The translations under genes and the position numbers were made by a program. A DNA stretch of 64,000 nucleotides, taken from NCBI RefSeq assembly GCF_016735675.1, contig NZ_JAERSG010000002.1, positions 248,001 to 312,000 of the forward strand, written 5' to 3'. Under the pieces are notes generated by a model. The model saw only the letters and a program-made list of their open reading frames with translations. It did no database searches and was not told the DNA's origin. The DNA is from Nocardioides baculatus. GTDB lineage: Bacteria; Actinomycetota; Actinomycetes; Propionibacteriales; Nocardioidaceae. This document shows positions 54,891 to 63,979 of this stretch, in pieces (the stretch's first letter is position 1; each line of letters opens with the position of its first letter).

Positions 54891-55399
54891 GGGGTGGTCC
54901 CGTCACGGAGTGCGTGGAGGTGCTCGTCGGAGGCCAGCTGGCGGTGGGCCCGCGAGAGACGGCTCTTGACCGTCCCCTCGGCCACGCCGAGCGCGTCGGC
55001 GATCTGCCGGTCGGTGAGGTGGGCGTAGTAGCGCAGCACGACGACCTCGCGCTGTCCCGCGCCGAGACCGTCGAGGGCGTGGGCCACGGCGTCGGCGCCG
55101 TCCACGCCGTCCGTCGCGTCGGGCGCGACCTGGTCCGGGAGCGGGGCGGTCGGCCGCTCCTGCCACCAGCGCCGCCGCCGCGAGCTGCGGAACTCGTTGA
55201 CCAGGATCTTCATGACGTACGCGTCCGGGTGGCTCGCAGCGGCCACCCGCGACCACGAGACGTAGGCCTTCATCAGCGTCGTCTGGGCGAGGTCCTCGGC
55301 CTCGTGGTGGCTGGCGCCGAGGAGCACGGCCGATCGTGCCAGGGTCAGCCAGCGGGCGGCAGCGTACGTCGCGAACGCGCGCTCCCGGTCCTCGTCCAC
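54887..55399 (-). CDS. SigE-family ECF RNA polymerase sigma factor
   Basis: The 170-aa sigma factor begins near region 2 (FATYAAARWLTLARSAVLLG; EAEDLAQTTLMKAYVSWSRV) and ends with region 4 (LTDRQIADALGVAEGTVKSR). It matches the SigE-type ECF group common in actinobacteria. The GTG start is preceded by GGAGGGGG. It is cotranscribed with the membrane META-domain protein, its likely regulator. Confidence 0.9.
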   Translation of the reverse strand: MDEDRERAFATYAAARWLTLARSAVLLGASHHEAEDLAQTTLMKAYVSWSRVAAASHPDAYVMKILVNEFRSSRRRRWWQERPTAPLPDQVAPDATDGVDGADAVAHALDGLGAGQREVVVLRYYAHLTDRQIADALGVAEGTVKSRLSRAHRQLASDEHLHALRDGTTP

Positions 55400-55475
55400 C
55401 GCACCCCCTCCAGGTCCTCGTCCCGACGCACGTGAGATGACCGGGCATCCCCGAAAGGTTCCCGATCCTGTCGGC

Positions 55476-55481
55476 TAGGTT
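55476..55481 (+). promoter_or_regulatory. -10 hexamer TAGGTT, leaderless promoter of the HAD gene
   Basis: TAGGTT ends 6 nt before the ATG at 55488. Confidence 0.55.
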
Positions 55482-55487
55482 CGCGCC

Positions 55488-56213
55488 ATGTCGAGCACGC
55501 GTATCGAGGCTGTCATCTTCGACTGGGGCGGGACGCTCACGCGCTGGCACGACGTGGACTTCCACGCCGAGTCCGTCGCGCTCGCCCAGGCCGTACGCAC
55601 GACGCCCTCGCCCGACGACGACCACCACGCGCACGCAGAGAGGCTCCACCGCGCCGGCGACGTGATCTGGGGACGCAGCCGCGACCACCAGCAGAGCTCG
55701 ACGATCGCCGACCTCTTCGTCGAGGCCGGCCTCGACCACGACCCCGACCTGCTCCGGGCCTACTACGACTTCTGGGAGCCGCACACGCTCACGGACCCGG
55801 AGGTGGGGCCGATGTGGGAGGAGCTCCGTGCGGCGGGCGTGAAGGTCGGCGTGCTCTCCAACACGATCTGGCCCCGCGCGTGGCACGTCGGCTTCTTCGA
55901 GCGCGACGGCGTCTACGACCTCGTGGACGGCGACGTCTACTCCAGCGAGATCCCGTGGACGAAGCCGTCCCCGCGCGCCTTCGCTGCCGCGATGGACGCG
56001 GTGGGCGTCAGCGATCCCGCGGCCTGCGTCTACGTGGGGGACCGGCTCTTCGACGACGTGTGGGGCGCCCACAACGCCGGACTGAGGGCGATCCACGTCC
56101 CGCTGAGCAGCATCCCGGCCGCGCAGGTCGGGCACACCGAGGGCGAGCCCGACGCGAGCGTGACCTCGCTGCTCGAGATCCCCGGGATCGTGCGCACCTG
56201 GAGCCGGGCCTGA
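55488..56213 (+). CDS. HAD-family hydrolase
   Basis: The 241-aa haloacid-dehalogenase-like phosphatase begins with motif I, VIFDWGGTLTRW. This has the nucleophile Asp, but Gly-Gly-Thr replaces the usual D-G-T, so the second acid is missing, as in some HADs with altered chemistry. Motif II is VGVLSNTIWP, motif III the Lys in PWTKPSPRAF, and motif IV VYVGDRLFDDVWGA. The substrate is unknown. The gene is monocistronic, with a structured region after it. Confidence 0.85.
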   Translation: MSSTRIEAVIFDWGGTLTRWHDVDFHAESVALAQAVRTTPSPDDDHHAHAERLHRAGDVIWGRSRDHQQSSTIADLFVEAGLDHDPDLLRAYYDFWEPHTLTDPEVGPMWEELRAAGVKVGVLSNTIWPRAWHVGFFERDGVYDLVDGDVYSSEIPWTKPSPRAFAAAMDAVGVSDPAACVYVGDRLFDDVWGAHNAGLRAIHVPLSSIPAAQVGHTEGEPDASVTSLLEIPGIVRTWSRA

Positions 56214-56450
56214 CCGAGGCCCGCCCTGCATCTTTGTGCGTTGCAGGAACATGCAAGTCGGATGCGCTTTCGCATCTGCTGGATCGAATGCATGATTGTG
56301 CATGCGGCTCCACCACCCCCACAGGAGGAGCTCGCACAGGGTGATGCTGACCAACCCCATCAAGCGGTCCGCGTCCTCGGCCCTTGGGAGAGATCTCGGG
56401 ACTTTCCCAAGGGCTGAGGCCGCGGGCCGTTTCTGTGTGTGCCGGACCGG
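56214..56450. other. Gene-free structured region between the HAD and ferritin-like genes
   Basis: I see no convincing gene from 56214 to the ferritin-like stop at 56522. The first 90 bp are less GC-rich than the surroundings and full of short inverted repeats: TTGCA/TGCAA (56241-56256), GATGCG/CGCATC (56261-56276) and overlapping GCATG motifs (56289-56305). A 15-bp stem with one G-U follows at 56375-56419. The tandem 10-mers begin at 56451. A small RNA is possible but unproven. Confidence 0.5.
56375..56419. terminator. 15-bp hairpin, probable bidirectional terminator
   Basis: Arms at 56375-56389 and 56405-56419 pair with one G-U around a 15-nt loop that contains the palindrome GAGATCTC. It lies between the convergent HAD and ferritin-like genes. 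Confidence 0.65.
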
Positions 56451-56530
56451 CTGAGTCGAGTTGAGTCGAGCTGAGTCGAGCTGGGTCGAGCTGGGTCGAG
56501 CTGGGTCGAGCTGGGTCGAGCTCAGTCGAG
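56451..56530. repeat. Eight tandem 10-bp repeats (CTGRGTCGAG)
   Basis: Eight units of 10 bp, four of them identical CTGGGTCGAG, run from 56451 to 56530. The last unit covers the stop and final codons of the ferritin-like gene. One unit is about one helical turn, so the array could bend or stack proteins, or simply be slippage-prone DNA. Confidence 0.9.
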
Positions 56531-56950
56531 CTCGGGCGCTCCCGGCCAGGTGCGCGGTCCACCGCCCAGCTCGAGCTGCCAGGTGGCCGACCAGATCGCC
56601 TCGGCCAGCGCCCACTCGCGCACGGCACCGACCGACTGGGCGACGAGCGCGAGCAGCACCTCGACGCTGGACTCCTCGGTCGCGACCGCCTCGGCCTGCA
56701 CCTGGGCCACCCGCAGCAGCGGCCCGTCGAGCTCGTACGCCGCTGCGGCGGCCACCGGCACACCTCCGGCCTCCTCGACCAGCACGCGCAGCCGGTCGCG
56801 GCGCGCGCGGTGGCGTCGGTAGCCCGTGGTGAGTGCGTCGTAGAGCGCCGGCGTCGCCGCCTGCGAGGTCCGCGCGCCGAGCACGCCGTAGGTGTAGAGC
56901 GCCGCGTGCTCGTCACCGAGGGTGTCCTGCAGGGCGTCCAGGACCGTCAT
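56522..56950 (-). CDS. Ferritin-like DUF4439 protein
   Basis: The 142-aa helical protein (LQDTLGDEHAALYTYGVLGA; HRARRDRLRVLVEEAGGVPV) matches the DUF4439 ferritin-like family (PF14530), often encoded near rimP in actinobacteria. Glu and His positions fit a four-helix bundle, but I cannot confirm a full di-iron site. ATG has GAGGGGA upstream. It is downstream of a lipoprotein gene on the same strand. The end of the gene lies in a 10-bp tandem repeat. Confidence 0.82.
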   Translation of the reverse strand: MTVLDALQDTLGDEHAALYTYGVLGARTSQAATPALYDALTTGYRRHRARRDRLRVLVEEAGGVPVAAAAAYELDGPLLRVAQVQAEAVATEESSVEVLLALVAQSVGAVREWALAEAIWSATWQLELGGGPRTWPGAPELD

Positions 56951-57014
56951 CGCGTGTCCCCTCGGCGTTGTTCGGGGGAGCGAAGCGGAGGAGAAGGACG
57001 TCGTGGGGTGGTCC

Positions 57015-57518
57015 TCATGGTGCGGCCCCGTCCGCGAGGGCGGCGGCGTGCTGCGACGTCGAGGCCGCGACGCTCGCGAGGACCCGCGCGAGGTCGCCGC
57101 TGCGCGCGTCGAGGCACCCGGTGCGCACCTCGCGCAGCAGGCGCTGCTCGGAGCGCCGGACGGCGGTGAGCACGGCGGGCACGCGCGACGGGAGCGAGGG
57201 CGGCTCGGCAGTCGGGACCTCGGACTCCGGCACGGCCCCGACGAGCAGGTCGAGGTGGGCGGCGTGCGCGACGAGGACGGGGTCGAGGCGGGCGGCCAGG
57301 TCGGGCGCAGCCGTCACCGCCGCGTCCAGCACGCCGCGGGCGCGCACGAGTGCGGCCACGACCGATGCGACCAGTGCGGAGTCCTCGGGCGGCTCGGGTG
57401 TCGGGGCCGACGTGCCCTCGGCCCGGGGCGGCGGATCGATGTCGCAGGCGGCGAGGACCATCGGTGCGGCGAGCGCCGAGCCCAGCGTCGTACGACGTGA
57501 GAGCGGGCGTCCGGGCAC
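57015..57518 (-). CDS. Lipoprotein paired with the DUF4439 protein
   Basis: The 167-aa protein starts with a twin-arginine-like signal ([20 protein letters not shown]) and a lipobox VLAAC, so it should be lipid-anchored outside the membrane. After a Pro-rich linker the rest is helical and Ala/Leu-rich ([20 protein letters not shown]), possibly a second ferritin-like bundle. TAGGGT lies 6 nt before the GTG, giving a leaderless start. The DUF4439 gene follows 64 bp downstream. Confidence 0.72.
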   Translation of the reverse strand: MPGRPLSRRTTLGSALAAPMVLAACDIDPPPRAEGTSAPTPEPPEDSALVASVVAALVRARGVLDAAVTAAPDLAARLDPVLVAHAAHLDLLVGAVPESEVPTAEPPSLPSRVPAVLTAVRRSEQRLLREVRTGCLDARSGDLARVLASVAASTSQHAAALADGAAP

Positions 57519-57524
57519 CCCCGA

Positions 57525-57530
57525 ACCCTA
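57525..57530 (-). promoter_or_regulatory. -10 hexamer TAGGGT (minus strand), leaderless promoter of the lipoprotein gene
   Basis: On the minus strand TAGGGT ends 6 nt before the GTG at 57518. Confidence 0.5.
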
Positions 57531-57566
57531 GGCGACGTCCGGCCGGACCGGACCAGTCGGCGGCGA

Positions 57567-57623
57567 GTGACCGGCGTACGGTCCCGGCCGCTATCGTGTC
57601 CCCTCTACAACTTCACAGGAGGT
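57567..57623 (+). promoter_or_regulatory. Promoter and ribosome binding site of the rimP-nusA operon
   Basis: TATCGT at 57592-57597 is a likely -10 with GTGACC about 19 bp upstream. A full AGGAGGT site at 57617-57623 sets the rimP ATG at 57633, unlike the leaderless genes around it. Confidence 0.5.
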
Positions 57624-57632
57624 CGCAGCCCC

Positions 57633-58133
57633 ATGAGCACCGCCCGCCAGGACGCCACCCGGGACCGCATCGAAGCAGAGCTGGTCGACCCCTTGAAGGA
57701 GCTGGGCTTCGACGTCGAGGCCGTCGAGGTCACCCCGGCCGGCAAGCGTCGCGTGCTGCGTGTCGCCGTCGACAAGGACGGGGGAGTGACCCTCGACGAC
57801 GTCGCCGACGCCACCCGGGAGGTCTCGCGGGTGCTCGACGACTCCGACGTGATGGGCGAGATGCCCTACACCCTCGAGGTCACCTCGCGGGGCGTGGACC
57901 GTCCGCTCACCCTGCCGCGCCACTGGCGCCGCAACGAGGACCGCCTGGTCAGGGCCACGCTCGCCGACGGCAGCGACCTGACCGGCCGGATCGTCGCCTC
58001 CGACGACACCGCCGCGACGCTCGACGTCGACGGCGAGCGCCGCGAGGTGGCCTTCGCCGACGTCGCCAAGGCGTTGGTGCAGATCGAGTTCAACCGCAAG
58101 ACCGACACGAGCGACACGAGCGAGGACGACTGA
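57633..58133 (+). CDS. rimP: Ribosome maturation factor RimP
   Basis: The 166-aa protein binds S12 during 30S assembly. Conserved segments are [60 protein letters not shown] and a C-terminal Sm-like barrel. The ATG follows a perfect AGGAGGT site. Its stop shares a base with nusA (TGATG). It opens the rimP-nusA-ylxR-infB cluster conserved across bacteria. Confidence 0.96.
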   Translation: MSTARQDATRDRIEAELVDPLKELGFDVEAVEVTPAGKRRVLRVAVDKDGGVTLDDVADATREVSRVLDDSDVMGEMPYTLEVTSRGVDRPLTLPRHWRRNEDRLVRATLADGSDLTGRIVASDDTAATLDVDGERREVAFADVAKALVQIEFNRKTDTSDTSEDD

Positions 58134-59110
58134 TGGACATCGACCTGAGCATCCTGCGGATGCTGGAGCGCGAGAAGGAGATCTCCTTCGAGGTGCTTGC
58201 CGAGGCCATCGAGCAGGCCCTCCTCACCGCCTACCAGCGCGCCACCGAGTCCCAGCACCCCGCGCGCGTCGAGCTCGACCGCCAGAGCGGGCACGTCACC
58301 GTGTGGGCGCGCGAGGTCGACGAGGAGGGCACCGCCGGGCCGGAGTACGACGACACTCCCGCCGGCTTCGGCCGGATCGCGGCGACGACCGCCAAGCAGG
58401 TGATGCTGCAGCGGCTGCGCGACGCCGAGGACGAGATCCGGTTCGGCGAGTTCTCCGGCAAGGAGGGCGACATCATCTCGGGCGTGATCCAGCAGGGTCG
58501 CAACCCCGACGACGTGATGGTCGACCTCGGCAAGCTGGAGGCGATCCTGCCGATCAGCGAGCGCGTGCCCGGGGAGAGCTACGTCCACGGCGAGCGGATC
58601 AAGTGCCTGGTCACCTCGGTCCGCAAGGGCATGCGCGGACCGCAGATCACCCTGTCGCGCTCTCACCCGACGCTCGTCAAGAAGCTCTTCGCGCTCGAGG
58701 TGCCCGAGATCGCCGACGGCACCGTCGAGATCGCCGGCATCGCCCGCGAGGCCGGCCACCGCACGAAGATCGCGGTCCACTCCACCGTCCCGGGCGTCAA
58801 CGCCAAGGGCGCCTGCATCGGCCCGATGGGCCAGCGGGTGCGCAACGTGATGAGCGAGCTGCACGGCGAGAAGATCGACATCGTCGACTGGGCGGAGGAC
58901 CCGGCCGAGCTGGTCGCCCACGCCCTGTCGCCGGCGCGGGTCACCTCGGTGGAGATCGTCGACCTGGCCGCGCGCTCGGCCCGGGTCGTCGTGCCCGACT
59001 TCCAGCTCTCGCTCGCGATCGGCAAGGAGGGGCAGAACGCCCGCCTGGCCGCCCGGCTGACCGGCTGGCGCATCGACATCCGCTCGGACGAGGCACCGGC
59101 CGACGACTGA
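58133..59110 (+). CDS. nusA: Transcription termination/antitermination protein NusA
   Basis: The 325-aa protein has the N-terminal RNA-polymerase-binding domain ([20 protein letters not shown]), an S1 domain ([20 protein letters not shown]) and two KH domains ([38 protein letters not shown]). It lacks the C-terminal acidic repeats of E. coli NusA, as usual in actinobacteria. NusA modulates pausing, termination and rRNA antitermination. Confidence 0.97.
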   Translation: MDIDLSILRMLEREKEISFEVLAEAIEQALLTAYQRATESQHPARVELDRQSGHVTVWAREVDEEGTAGPEYDDTPAGFGRIAATTAKQVMLQRLRDAEDEIRFGEFSGKEGDIISGVIQQGRNPDDVMVDLGKLEAILPISERVPGESYVHGERIKCLVTSVRKGMRGPQITLSRSHPTLVKKLFALEVPEIADGTVEIAGIAREAGHRTKIAVHSTVPGVNAKGACIGPMGQRVRNVMSELHGEKIDIVDWAEDPAELVAHALSPARVTSVEIVDLAARSARVVVPDFQLSLAIGKEGQNARLAARLTGWRIDIRSDEAPADD

Positions 59111-59176
59111 GTGACCGGTGGGGCTGGTGTGACCGCTCAGGAGCCGCCCGGTTCGTCAGTCGGTGGCCCCACGCAG

Positions 59177-59182
59177 TAGAGT
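59177..59182 (+). promoter_or_regulatory. Candidate -10 TAGAGT upstream of ylxR
   Basis: TAGAGT ends 8 nt before the GTG at 59191 and is followed by GGGGGA, so the start could be read leaderless or by that short site. Confidence 0.4.
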
Positions 59183-59190
59183 GGGGGACA

Positions 59191-59535
59191 GTGGCCACCA
59201 CGTCTGACACCCCTGCGCCCGGACCTGTCCGGACCTGCGTGGGATGCCGGGCCAGGGCCGCTGCGAGCGAGCTGCTGCGGGTGGTCGCAGGCTCGGACGC
59301 CGAGGGCCGACCAGCCCTGGTGCCCGATCCGGACCACCGGGCACCCGGCCGCGGGGCGCACCTGCACCCCACGACCGAGTGCTGGGAGCTCGCAGTGCGT
59401 CGCCGAGCATTCTCCCGGGCCCTCCGCTCGGGCGTCCTGCTCACCGACACCCTGCTGGCAGAACACCTCCACGCCGCGCTCGCCACCACCACATCAGATC
59501 AGCACCGACCAGAAACTGGAGCACGCAGCTCATGA
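59191..59535 (+). CDS. YlxR-family RNA-binding protein
   Basis: The 114-aa protein has the DUF448/YlxR core: VRTCVGCRARA at the start, LRVVAGSDAEGRPALVPDPD, and GRGAHLHPTTECWELAVRR. YlxR lies between nusA and infB in most Gram-positive bacteria and has been reported as a nucleoid-associated or RNase P-binding protein in others. The C-terminal 30 residues are variable. The GTG start fits the family. Confidence 0.9.
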   Translation: MATTSDTPAPGPVRTCVGCRARAAASELLRVVAGSDAEGRPALVPDPDHRAPGRGAHLHPTTECWELAVRRRAFSRALRSGVLLTDTLLAEHLHAALATTTSDQHRPETGARSS

Positions 59536-59592
59536 GCACTCGATGAGTAACTCGTAATGAGTCTGTTCACCCACTAGCTGTTCCGTTTCCCC

Positions 59593-59623
59593 TCTCCTTG
59601 TGGGGTCACGGATCACAAGGAGA
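59593..59623 (+). promoter_or_regulatory. Hairpin covering the infB ribosome binding site
   Basis: Perfect 10-bp arms TCTCCTTGTG (59593-59602) and CACAAGGAGA (59614-59623) flank an 11-nt loop. The second arm contains the AGGAGA ribosome binding site of infB, 11 nt before its GTG, so the stem would hide it. No T-tract follows, which argues against a simple terminator. Confidence 0.7.
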
Positions 59624-59634
59624 AGTAACGCACC

Positions 59635-62406
59635 GTGGCCAAGACCCGAGTCCACGAACTCGCCAAGGAGTTCGGAGTCGAGAGCAAGTTCGTTCTCGAG
59701 AAGCTCAAGGAGATGGGTGAGTTCGTCAAGTCGGCTTCGTCGACCGTCGAGCCCCCCGTCGAGATGCGCTTCAAGAAGCAGTACGGCGACGAGCTGAAGG
59801 CCGCTGCGGCCTCCGCTCCCGCCGCCGAGGCGCCGGCCGAGAAGGCTGCCGCCAAGCCCGCATCCGCCAAGCCCGGCCCCAAGCCCGGCCCCAAGCCTGC
59901 CGTCGCCGCAGAGCCCGAGGCCCCCGCCGAGGTGCCCGCGGCCGAGGAGCCTGCTCCCGCCGCCAAGCCCGGTCCCAAGCCCGGTCCGCAGGCGCCGGTC
60001 GACGAGCCCGAGGCCCCGTCGGCCGAGCCCGAGGCCCCTGCCGCACCCGCGGCGAAGGCGCCGTCCCCGGCTCCGCGTCCGGTCGGTCGCCCCGGCGCTC
60101 CGCGCCCCGGCAACAACCCGTTCGCGCCCAGCCAGGGCATGGGCTCGCGTCCCGCCCCGCGGACCCCGAGCAGCGACGACACCCGTCCGCCGCGCCCGCC
60201 GGCCGGCGGCGAGGGCCGTCCCGGCATGCCTCGCCCCAACCCGGCGATGATGCCCAAGTCCCCGGCTGCCTTCGGCAACGGTCCCGGTGGGCGTCCCGCC
60301 CGCGGTGGTCCCGGTGGCGGCCCCGGCGGCCCCGGTCGTCCGGGTGCTCCCGGTCGCGGCGCTCCGGGCCGTGCCGGTGCTCCCGGTGGTGGCCCCGGTG
60401 GCGCTCCCGGTCGTCCCGGTGGCTTCGGCCCCTCGGGTGGCGGTCGTCCCGGTGGCGGTCGCCCCGGCCAGCGTGGCCAGACCCAGGGTGCGTTCGGTCG
60501 CGCCGGTGGCCCGTCGCGTCGAGGACGGAAGTCCAAGCGTGCGCGTCGCATGGAGTTCGAGGCCATGGAGGCCCCGACGATCGGTGGCGTGCGCGTCCGC
60601 AAGGGCAACGGAGAGACCGTACGTCTCCCGCGTGGTGCCTCGCTGACCGACTTCGCCGAGCGCATCAACGTCGACGCGGCTGCCCTCGTGCAGATGCTGT
60701 TCTCGCTCGGCGAGATGGTGACCTCGACCCAGTCGGTCGGTGACGAGACGTTCGAGCTGCTCGCCGAGGAGCTCAACTACGTCGTGGTCATCGTGTCCCC
60801 CGAGGACGAGGACCGCGAGCTGCTCGAGACGTTCGACCTCGAGTTCGGCGCCGACGAGGGCGAGGAGGCCGACCTGGTCGTCCGCCCGCCGGTCGTGACC
60901 GTCATGGGTCACGTCGACCACGGAAAGACCAAGCTCCTCGACGCGCTGCGTGACGCCAACGTGGTCGACAAGGAGGCCGGTGGCATCACCCAGCACATCG
61001 GTGCCTACCAGGTCCACACCGAGGTCGACGGCACCGACCGTCGCATCACCCTCATCGACACCCCCGGTCACGAGGCGTTCACCGCCATGCGTGCCCGTGG
61101 TGCCCAGGCGACCGACATCGCGATCCTCGTGGTGGCGGCCGACGACGGTGTCATGCCGCAGACGGTCGAGGCGCTCAACCACGCCAAGGCCGCCGGCGTA
61201 CCGATCGTGGTCGCGGTCAACAAGATCGACAAGCCGGAAGCCGACTCCACCAAGGTGCGCGGCCAGCTGACCGAGTACGGCCTGATCCCCGAGGAGTACG
61301 GCGGCGACGCGATGTTCGTCGACGTCTCGGCCAAGGCCGGGCTCAACCTCGACAAGCTGCTCGAGGCCGTCGTGCTCACCGCCGACGCGTCGCTCGACCT
61401 GCGGGCCAACCCGACGCAGGACGCCCAGGGCCTCGTGGTCGAGGCGCACCTCGACCGCGGTCGCGGTCCGGTCGCCACGGTGCTGGTCCAGCGCGGAACC
61501 CTCCGCGTCGGCGACTCGATCGTCGCCGGTCCGGCCCACGGTCGTGTCCGCGCCATGCTCGACGAGCACGGCAACGAGATCACCGAGGCAGACCCGTCGC
61601 GTCCGGCGATGGTGCTGGGCCTGAGCGCCGTCCCCGGTGCGGGCCAGAACTTCATCGTGGTCGAGGACGACCGCATGGCCCGTCAGATCGCCGAGAAGCG
61701 CGAGGCGCGCGAGCGTGCGGCCATGCAGGCCAAGCGCCGCGTCCGTCGCAGCCTCGAGGACTTCATGGCCTCCATGGAGAAGGGCGAGAGCCAGGAGCTC
61801 AACCTCATCCTCAAGGGCGACGTGTCCGGTTCGGTCGAGGCCCTCGAGGACGCGCTGTCGCAGATCGACGTCGGCGACGAGGTGTCGCTGCGCGTCATCG
61901 ACCGCGGTGTCGGTGCGATCACCGAGACCAACGTCGACCTCGCCGCTGCCTCCGACGCCATCATCATCGGCTTCAACGTCCGCCCGCAGGGCAAGGCGAG
62001 CCAGATGGCCGACAAGGAAGGTGTCGAGATCCGCTACTACTCGGTCATCTACCAGGCGATCGAGGAGATCGAGGCAGCGCTCAAGGGCATGCTCAAGCCG
62101 ATCTACGAGGAGTCGACCCTCGGGCAGGCGGAGATCCGCGAGATCTTCCGCTCGTCCAAGGCCGGCAACATCGCGGGCTGCATGGTCACGTCGGGCCTCA
62201 TCCGCCGCAACGCCAAGGTGCGCGTCCTGCGCGACGGCGCCGTGGTGGCGGACAACCTCGACCTGTCCTCGCTCCGCCGCGAGAAGGACGACGCCTCCGA
62301 GGTCCGCGAGGGCTTCGAGTGCGGTCTGGTGCTCCGTAACTTCCAGGACATCAAGATCGGCGACATCGTCGAGTCCTTCGAGATGCGCGAGATCGCCCGC
62401 ACCTGA
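59635..62406 (+). CDS. infB: Translation initiation factor IF-2
   Basis: The 923-aa GTPase brings fMet-tRNA to the 30S subunit. The N-terminal IF2N helix ([20 protein letters not shown]) precedes about 250 residues rich in Ala, Pro and Gly (long GGPGGG- and PGAPGR-type stretches). The G domain follows with GHVDHGKT at about 425-432, DTPGHEAFT and NKIDKPEA, then domains II-IV ending EMREIART. The GTG is set by the family start MAKTRVHEL. Its ribosome binding site lies in a hairpin. Confidence 0.97.
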   Translation: MAKTRVHELAKEFGVESKFVLEKLKEMGEFVKSASSTVEPPVEMRFKKQYGDELKAAAASAPAAEAPAEKAAAKPASAKPGPKPGPKPAVAAEPEAPAEVPAAEEPAPAAKPGPKPGPQAPVDEPEAPSAEPEAPAAPAAKAPSPAPRPVGRPGAPRPGNNPFAPSQGMGSRPAPRTPSSDDTRPPRPPAGGEGRPGMPRPNPAMMPKSPAAFGNGPGGRPARGGPGGGPGGPGRPGAPGRGAPGRAGAPGGGPGGAPGRPGGFGPSGGGRPGGGRPGQRGQTQGAFGRAGGPSRRGRKSKRARRMEFEAMEAPTIGGVRVRKGNGETVRLPRGASLTDFAERINVDAAALVQMLFSLGEMVTSTQSVGDETFELLAEELNYVVVIVSPEDEDRELLETFDLEFGADEGEEADLVVRPPVVTVMGHVDHGKTKLLDALRDANVVDKEAGGITQHIGAYQVHTEVDGTDRRITLIDTPGHEAFTAMRARGAQATDIAILVVAADDGVMPQTVEALNHAKAAGVPIVVAVNKIDKPEADSTKVRGQLTEYGLIPEEYGGDAMFVDVSAKAGLNLDKLLEAVVLTADASLDLRANPTQDAQGLVVEAHLDRGRGPVATVLVQRGTLRVGDSIVAGPAHGRVRAMLDEHGNEITEADPSRPAMVLGLSAVPGAGQNFIVVEDDRMARQIAEKREARERAAMQAKRRVRRSLEDFMASMEKGESQELNLILKGDVSGSVEALEDALSQIDVGDEVSLRVIDRGVGAITETNVDLAAASDAIIIGFNVRPQGKASQMADKEGVEIRYYSVIYQAIEEIEAALKGMLKPIYEESTLGQAEIREIFRSSKAGNIAGCMVTSGLIRRNAKVRVLRDGAVVADNLDLSSLRREKDDASEVREGFECGLVLRNFQDIKIGDIVESFEMREIART

Positions 62407-62521
62407 TCGAGTCGGCGCGAAAGTGCCGAGAAACAGCGTCGAGTCGGCGCGTCTGTACGCACCATGCGGACAGATGCGCCGACTCGGTACGTTCGAGTCG
62501 AGCAGATGAGCCGACTCGGTT
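62405..62521. repeat. Second locus of the 32-bp-period GAGTCGGCGC repeats
   Basis: GAGTCGGCGCG occurs at 62409 and 62441 (32 bp apart), then in the opposite orientation CAGATG(C/A)GCCGACTCGG at 62471 and 62503 (again 32 bp apart). The inner pair (62440-62450 and 62476-62486) forms an 11-bp stem that extends further with mismatches. It fills the infB-rbfA gap and matches the array at 3125-3380. Confidence 0.88.
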
Positions 62522-62536
62522 GAGAGAGTGAGCACC

Positions 62537-63058
62537 ATGAGCAACCCCCGCGTGCGCAAGATCGCCGACCGGATCCAGGTGATCGTCGCCGAGATGCTCG
62601 AGCGCCGGATCAAGGACCCGCGGCTCGGCTTCGTCACCGTGACCGACGTACGCGTCACCGGCGACTCCCAGCAGGCGTCGATCTTCTACACGGTGCTCGG
62701 CACCGAGGACGAGCTCGCCAGCACGGCCGCGGCGCTCGAGTCGGCCAAGGGCGTCATCCGCTCCGAGGTCGCCAAGCAGCTCGGCATGCGCATCGTGCCG
62801 ACGCTGACCTTCATCCCCGACGCCCTCCCCGAGAGCGCCCGCGCCCTCGACGAGGTTCTCGAGCGGGCGCGCCTGCAGGACGAGGAGGTCGCCGCCCGTC
62901 GCGTGGAGGCCTACGCCGGCGAGGCCGACCCCTACAAGAAGCCCCGCGTGATCGAGGACGAGGACGAGGACGCCCTGGACGACGGGTCCGACCTCTCGTT
63001 CGACGACGAGCTGGACGACGAGCTGGACGACGAGCACGACGAGGACGACCGCTCCTGA
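62537..63058 (+). CDS. rbfA: Ribosome-binding factor A
   Basis: The 173-aa KH-fold protein ([60 protein letters not shown]) is needed for 16S 5'-end maturation. The last 35 residues are an Asp/Glu-rich tail with repeated DDEL units, longer than in most homologues. The ATG at 62537 is preferred over the GTG at 62528 because the family starts just before RVRK. The stop shares a base with truB (TGATG). Confidence 0.95.
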   Translation: MSNPRVRKIADRIQVIVAEMLERRIKDPRLGFVTVTDVRVTGDSQQASIFYTVLGTEDELASTAAALESAKGVIRSEVAKQLGMRIVPTLTFIPDALPESARALDEVLERARLQDEEVAARRVEAYAGEADPYKKPRVIEDEDEDALDDGSDLSFDDELDDELDDEHDEDDRS

Positions 63059-63915
63059 TGGTCGACCCCGGACTGGTCGTGGTCGACAAGTCCCCGGGCA
63101 TGACCTCGCACGACGTCGTCGCCCGGGTGCGCCGGCTCGCCGGCACGCGCAAGGTCGGCCACGCCGGCACGCTCGACCCGATGGCGACCGGCGTGCTGGT
63201 CCTCGGCGTCGACCGCGCCACGCGGCTGCTCGGGCACCTCATGCTCACCGAGAAGGCGTACGACGCCACGGTGCGGCTCGGCGTCGCGACGACCACCGAC
63301 GACGCCGAGGGTGAGGTCGTCTCGACCCACGACGCGAGCGGCGTCCGCGAGGAGGACGTACGCACCGAGCTGGCGCGGTTCGTCGGCGACATCGAGCAGG
63401 TGCCGACCGCGGTGTCCGCGATCAAGGTGGACGGGCAGCGGGCCTACGCCCGCGTGCGGGCCGGCGAGCAGGTCGAGCTCCGGGCCCGTCCCGTCACGAT
63501 CCACGAGCTCGTGGTCCACGACGTGACCCTGCCCGAGGTGCGGATCTCGGTGCGCTGCTCGTCGGGCACCTACATCCGTGCGATCGCCCGCGACCTCGGC
63601 GCCGCACTCGGCGTGGGCGGGCACCTGACGGCGCTGCGTCGTACGGCCGTCGGGTCCTTCGACCTCCCGGTCGCCCGCACGCTCGACCAGCTCGCCGACG
63701 ACTTCGCCGTGCTGCCGATCGCCGTAGCTGCCCGGGCGAGCTTCCCGGTGCTCGAGCTCACCGACGAGCAGGCCTCGCACGTGCGGTTCGGGCGGCCCCT
63801 CGACCTCGAGCTCCCCGCCGCCGGACCGCACGCGGTCTTCGCGCCGGACGGCGAGTTCCTCGCGCTCTACGAGCAGAGCGGCTCGCGCGCGAAGCCCGTC
63901 GCGGTCTTCGTCTGA
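63058..63915 (+). CDS. truB: tRNA pseudouridine55 synthase TruB
   Basis: The 285-aa enzyme makes pseudouridine 55 in tRNA. The N-terminal GLVVVDKSPGMTSHDVVARV and the catalytic Asp40 in GHAGTLDPMATGVLVLG are intact, as are the EKAYDATVRLGVATTTDDAE and RVRAGEQVELRARPV segments. The C-terminal 70 residues form the actinobacterial PUA-like end. It is coupled to rbfA by TGATG. Confidence 0.97.
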   Translation: MVDPGLVVVDKSPGMTSHDVVARVRRLAGTRKVGHAGTLDPMATGVLVLGVDRATRLLGHLMLTEKAYDATVRLGVATTTDDAEGEVVSTHDASGVREEDVRTELARFVGDIEQVPTAVSAIKVDGQRAYARVRAGEQVELRARPVTIHELVVHDVTLPEVRISVRCSSGTYIRAIARDLGAALGVGGHLTALRRTAVGSFDLPVARTLDQLADDFAVLPIAVAARASFPVLELTDEQASHVRFGRPLDLELPAAGPHAVFAPDGEFLALYEQSGSRAKPVAVFV

Positions 63916-63966
63916 CCCGGCGCCGCGCCACGAGGGGGAGCGGGTCGCTGCGGCCGGACGCGCCAG

Positions 63967-63972
63967 TAGGCT
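63967..63972 (+). promoter_or_regulatory. -10 hexamer TAGGCT, leaderless promoter of ribF
   Basis: TAGGCT ends 7 nt before the GTG at 63980. Confidence 0.5.
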
Positions 63973-63979
63973 TTTGCCC

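Noticed and set aside
56343..56455. Small plus-strand gene starting at the ATG at 56343
   Set aside because: The nearest AGGAGGAG site is far too distant, the frame is short and it crosses the 15-bp hairpin.
59532..59546. Very short frame ATGAGCACTCGATGA before infB as a regulatory peptide
   Set aside because: It is only four codons with no ribosome binding site; the nearby SD-covering stem is a better regulatory candidate.
59530..62658. Minus-strand reading frame of over 1000 codons opposite infB
   Set aside because: The composition is low-complexity and it mirrors infB exactly; the plus-strand IF-2 has all family motifs.
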